A stretch of 8,115 nt of DNA. Origin: Chitinophagaceae bacterium (GTDB taxonomy: Bacteria > Bacteroidota > Bacteroidia > Chitinophagales > Chitinophagaceae). Shown piece by piece: positions 6,074-8,115 of this stretch. The position numbers and the translations under genes are program-made. Location of the stretch: NCBI GenBank assembly GCA_021738605.1, contig JAIPBY010000113.1, positions 1 through 8,115 on the forward strand, read 5' to 3'. Position 1 is the first letter of the stretch, and every line of letters starts with the position of its first letter. The notes below the pieces were generated by a model, which was given only the letters and a program-made list of their open reading frames with translations, was not told the origin of the DNA and ran no database searches.

Positions 6074-6853
6074 ATGACCAGTTTACTGACCGTTGATTCG
6101 CTGATAAGCCTGATTACACTTTCTTTGCTCGAGATTGTGTTGGGTATTGACAATGTGATTTTTGTTTCCATTTTGATGGGGCGCTTGAAAGCAGAACAAA
6201 AGCTTGCTGCACGCAGGTTGTGGATGATCCTGGGCATCAGTGTCCGCATCTTGTTGTTGCTTGCCCTGGGATGGCTGGTTGCCAATGGCAACAAGGAATT
6301 GTTTGGATTGGATCTGAATGGCAAACATTATGGATTCAACCTCAGGAACATGATTCTATTTAGCGGAGGACTGTTCCTGCTTTACAAAACAGTTAAAGAG
6401 ATTCACGCAAAACTGGAAGGAGAAAACGAATTCAATGCTGAAGGAAAAAAAGTCCAGGCCTCTTTTTTCAGTATTGTCTCACAGATCATCCTGATTGACA
6501 TGATTTTTTCTTTTGACAGCATCATCACGGCAGTGGGAATGGCAAAACACGTAGAGATAATGATTGTGGCTGTGATCATCGCCATGATCATCATGTTTTT
6601 CTTCTCAGAAAAAATCTCCACTTTTATTCACAAGCATCCAACCTTGAAGATGCTGGCGCTTTCTTTTCTGCTGATTGTTGGTTTCAGTCTTTTCTTTGAA
6701 GGATTACAACCCCTGCACGGAAGCCATATCGAAAAAGGATACATTTATTTTGCGATGGCATTCTCTTTTGGCGTTGAAATGTTGAACATGCGGATGAGGA
6801 AAAAGACCAAGCCGGTTGAATTGTACGAGCCCACCATCAAGGCAGAAAAATAA
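6074..6853 (+). CDS. TerC-family integral membrane protein
   Basis: A 259-residue polytopic inner-membrane protein. Both family signature regions are present: SLLEIVLGIDNVIFVSIL (17-34) and IDMIFSFDSIITAVGMA (141-157). They carry acidic residues in membrane segments (Glu20, Asp26, Asp142, Asp148) that are proposed metal contacts in the family. About seven hydrophobic segments are visible, near 9-35, 50-70, 92-106, 130-156, 160-177, 190-209 and 222-238, with a charged loop at 108-128 and a basic tail (MRMRKKTKPVE). Characterised relatives act in manganese export or metal loading of secreted enzymes, and the founding member in tellurite resistance; which applies here cannot be told. The gene begins 4 nt after pyrD, so they probably share a transcript. 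I see no room for the Mn-sensing yybP-ykoY riboswitch that often precedes such genes. Its stop is 1 nt from the rsmE stop on the opposite strand. Confidence 0.92.
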   Translation: MTSLLTVDSLISLITLSLLEIVLGIDNVIFVSILMGRLKAEQKLAARRLWMILGISVRILLLLALGWLVANGNKELFGLDLNGKHYGFNLRNMILFSGGLFLLYKTVKEIHAKLEGENEFNAEGKKVQASFFSIVSQIILIDMIFSFDSIITAVGMAKHVEIMIVAVIIAMIIMFFFSEKISTFIHKHPTLKMLALSFLLIVGFSLFFEGLQPLHGSHIEKGYIYFAMAFSFGVEMLNMRMRKKTKPVELYEPTIKAEK

Positions 6854-6854
6854 T

Positions 6855-7550
6855 TTAGCCCCTCAGCATTACTGCACCAACAATCCCTGCTGTTTCAGTT
6901 CTCAAGCGGGATTCACCCAAGCCTACAGGTTCAAAATTGTGTTGTATTGCAAGGGCCAGCTCCTCTGCGGTAAAATCACCTTCTGGACCAATCAACAAAA
7001 TGCTGTCTAAGGATTGCCCTATCAGCTGGGGTTTGTTTCCTTCCATGCAATGTGCAATGAATTTATTGGATGGAAGATCCATTGAAAAAACAGTTGTCAG
7101 CTTTACGGGTTCATGCAAGATGGGGAAATGAAATTGCCCAGACTGTAAACAAGCACTGACAAGGATTTGCTGAAAACGCTCCTGCCTGAAATGCTGTCGC
7201 TCGGTTCTTTCTGCCAGCAAGGGGATGATTTCAGTGATGCCAATTTCGGTGACCTTTTCCAGCATCCATTCAAATCTCGCCGTATTTTTTAACAATGAAA
7301 TGCCAAGGATCATTTTTTTCTGCGGAGCAGGATGCGCAATCATTTGTCCCAAAGCAACCATGAGTTGCTTTTTGTCAGCCTGCAGAATATCAGCTGTTGC
7401 AGAAAAACCTTTGCCGTCTGTCAACATCAACTGCTCCCCCACTTGCATGCGCAAAACGGTAACAGCATGTTTTCTGATTTCCTCAGTGAGGTTGATCGTT
7501 CCCTGGGATGATTGCAAGGCAGGAAAATGAAAAAGAGGTAAAGCATTCAT
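6855..7550 (-). CDS. rsmE: 16S rRNA (uracil(1498)-N(3))-methyltransferase
   Basis: Methylates N3 of U1498 in the decoding region of 16S rRNA using S-adenosylmethionine. At 231 residues it is close to the family's usual 230-250. The N-terminal PUA-like part holds HAVTVLRMQVGEQLMLTDGKG (28-48). The SPOUT methyltransferase domain follows, with the family signatures LLKNTARFEWMLEKVTEIG (86-104), ITEIIPLLAERTER (105-118), LLIGPEGDFTAEE (185-197) and GLGESRLRTETAG (210-222); the last two form the knotted cofactor site. The start is ATG 7550, supported by the FHFP-type N-terminus and a weak purine run just upstream. It lies 22 nt downstream of dnaB on the same strand, so the two are probably co-transcribed. 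It converges on the TerC-family gene with one base between stops. Confidence 0.95.
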   Translation of the reverse strand: MNALPLFHFPALQSSQGTINLTEEIRKHAVTVLRMQVGEQLMLTDGKGFSATADILQADKKQLMVALGQMIAHPAPQKKMILGISLLKNTARFEWMLEKVTEIGITEIIPLLAERTERQHFRQERFQQILVSACLQSGQFHFPILHEPVKLTTVFSMDLPSNKFIAHCMEGNKPQLIGQSLDSILLIGPEGDFTAEELALAIQHNFEPVGLGESRLRTETAGIVGAVMLRG

Positions 7551-7572
7551 TTCAATCCATTGTTACCATGTG

Positions 7573-8115
7573 CTAAAATGGCGAGTCTTCCAAATCATCC
7601 TGGCTGTCGTTCATCCTGCTGCCTTTTTGAATGTAGAGTTTGGCACTGCCACCATCTTCATTCACAGGTCTCCAGCTTCCACCGCCACCACCATCAGCAG
7701 GCCTTCCGAATGGATCCAGGCTTTCATGTTCCTCAAATTTCTGGATAAACAATTTGGCCTTGAGTTTGATGTTCTCCAAAGAACCATTACGGTGCTTGGC
7801 AATCTTTACATAAGTATCCCCCTTGGTGTCTTCACCCATGTCATTGGTGGTGATGTCGTAATAATCAGGACGATACAGGAACATGACCATGTCAGCATCC
7901 TGCTCAATGGCTCCTGATTCACGGAGATCAGAAAGTTGTGGCACTTTCTGGCCGTCTTTTCTTTTTTCAACCTCACGACTCAACTGGCTGAGTGCGATGA
8001 TGGGCACCTGAAGCTCCTTTGCAAGTTGCTTGAGGTTCCTTGAAATGGTACTGATTTCCTGCTCACGGTTGGAATTCCTGTTGTCGCTGGATCCACTCAT
8101 CAACTGCAAATAGTC
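7573..8115 (-). CDS. dnaB: Replicative DNA helicase DnaB (C-terminal part; runs off the right edge)
   Basis: The last 180 codons of the replicative helicase; the gene continues beyond the window, and full-length relatives have about 450-520 residues. The visible part starts at DYLQLM, the Walker B region of the RecA-like motor. It continues with EISTISRNLKQLAKELQVPIIALSQLSREVEKR (family motif H3 region), QLSDLRESGAIEQDADMVMFLYR (motif H4, arginine-finger region) and KIAKHRNG. All residues that I can compare with the family look intact. The C-terminal extension is unusual compared with E. coli DnaB: a Gly-rich linker (ADGGGGGSW), a short echo of an earlier segment (KLFIQKF, then KLYIQKG), and an acidic end DDLEDSPF that resembles the tip of single-stranded DNA-binding protein (SSB). 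The gene is followed after 22 nt by rsmE. Confidence 0.96.
   Translation of the reverse strand, partial: DYLQLMSGSSDNRNSNREQEISTISRNLKQLAKELQVPIIALSQLSREVEKRKDGQKVPQLSDLRESGAIEQDADMVMFLYRPDYYDITTNDMGEDTKGDTYVKIAKHRNGSLENIKLKAKLFIQKFEEHESLDPFGRPADGGGGGSWRPVNEDGGSAKLYIQKGSRMNDSQDDLEDSPF

Noticed and set aside
6067..6076. A yybP-ykoY (Mn2+) riboswitch ahead of the TerC-family gene.
   Set aside because: Only 4 nt separate it from pyrD, and no such structure is visible.
1..8115. CRISPR array, tRNA or rRNA genes, transposase or phage genes.
   Set aside because: No regularly spaced repeats, RNA gene signatures or mobile-element proteins were found. The only repeats are those reported.

Overview
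This is a stretch of chromosome from a member of the Bacteroidota, probably of the Chitinophagales/Sphingobacteriia type. The evidence is a very large secreted protease ending in a type IX secretion (T9SS) sorting domain, a BlaI-family repressor whose upstream region fits the Bacteroidota promoter pattern (TTTG, 19-nt spacer, TAnnTTTG), a class 2 PyrD with Bacteroidota-style sequence, and a DnaB with a Gly-rich, acidic C-terminal tail. The lineage call is inference from protein style, not from a marker gene.

Layout. Positions 1-469 hold, on the minus strand, the first codons of a probable membrane sensor gene (running off the left edge), a complete BlaI/MecI/CopY-type repressor, and its control region with two matching dyads, one inside the predicted promoter spacer and one over the predicted transcription start. 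Positions 470-4276 (minus) encode a 1268-residue multidomain subtilisin-like protease predicted to be exported through the Sec and T9SS pathways. A short divergent intergenic region leads to a small predicted lipoprotein on the plus strand (4366-4812). Next comes a 102-nt gap containing a 40-bp, 37/40-identical copy of an internal piece of the blaI-like gene. Then follow pyrD (4915-6069) and a TerC-family membrane protein gene (6074-6853), 4 nt apart and probably co-transcribed. On the opposite strand, dnaB (3' part, running off the right edge) and rsmE form a second probable operon (8115 to 6855). It converges on the TerC gene with a single base between the two stop codons.

How the genes relate. 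The window joins housekeeping functions (pyrimidine synthesis, rRNA modification, replication) to an accessory block (regulator, protease, lipoprotein). I do not see a defence system, phage, transposase, CRISPR array or RNA gene. The most unusual structures are (1) a GC-rich, palindrome-bearing segment of about 129 nt inserted in frame inside pyrD, adding about 43 residues to an otherwise normal enzyme; (2) the direct repeat of blaI-like sequence about 4.8 kb away, flanking the protease-lipoprotein block; and (3) the compact two-operator promoter of the BlaI-family gene. Nothing here clearly amounts to a new biological system. The in-frame palindromic element is the strongest candidate for follow-up.
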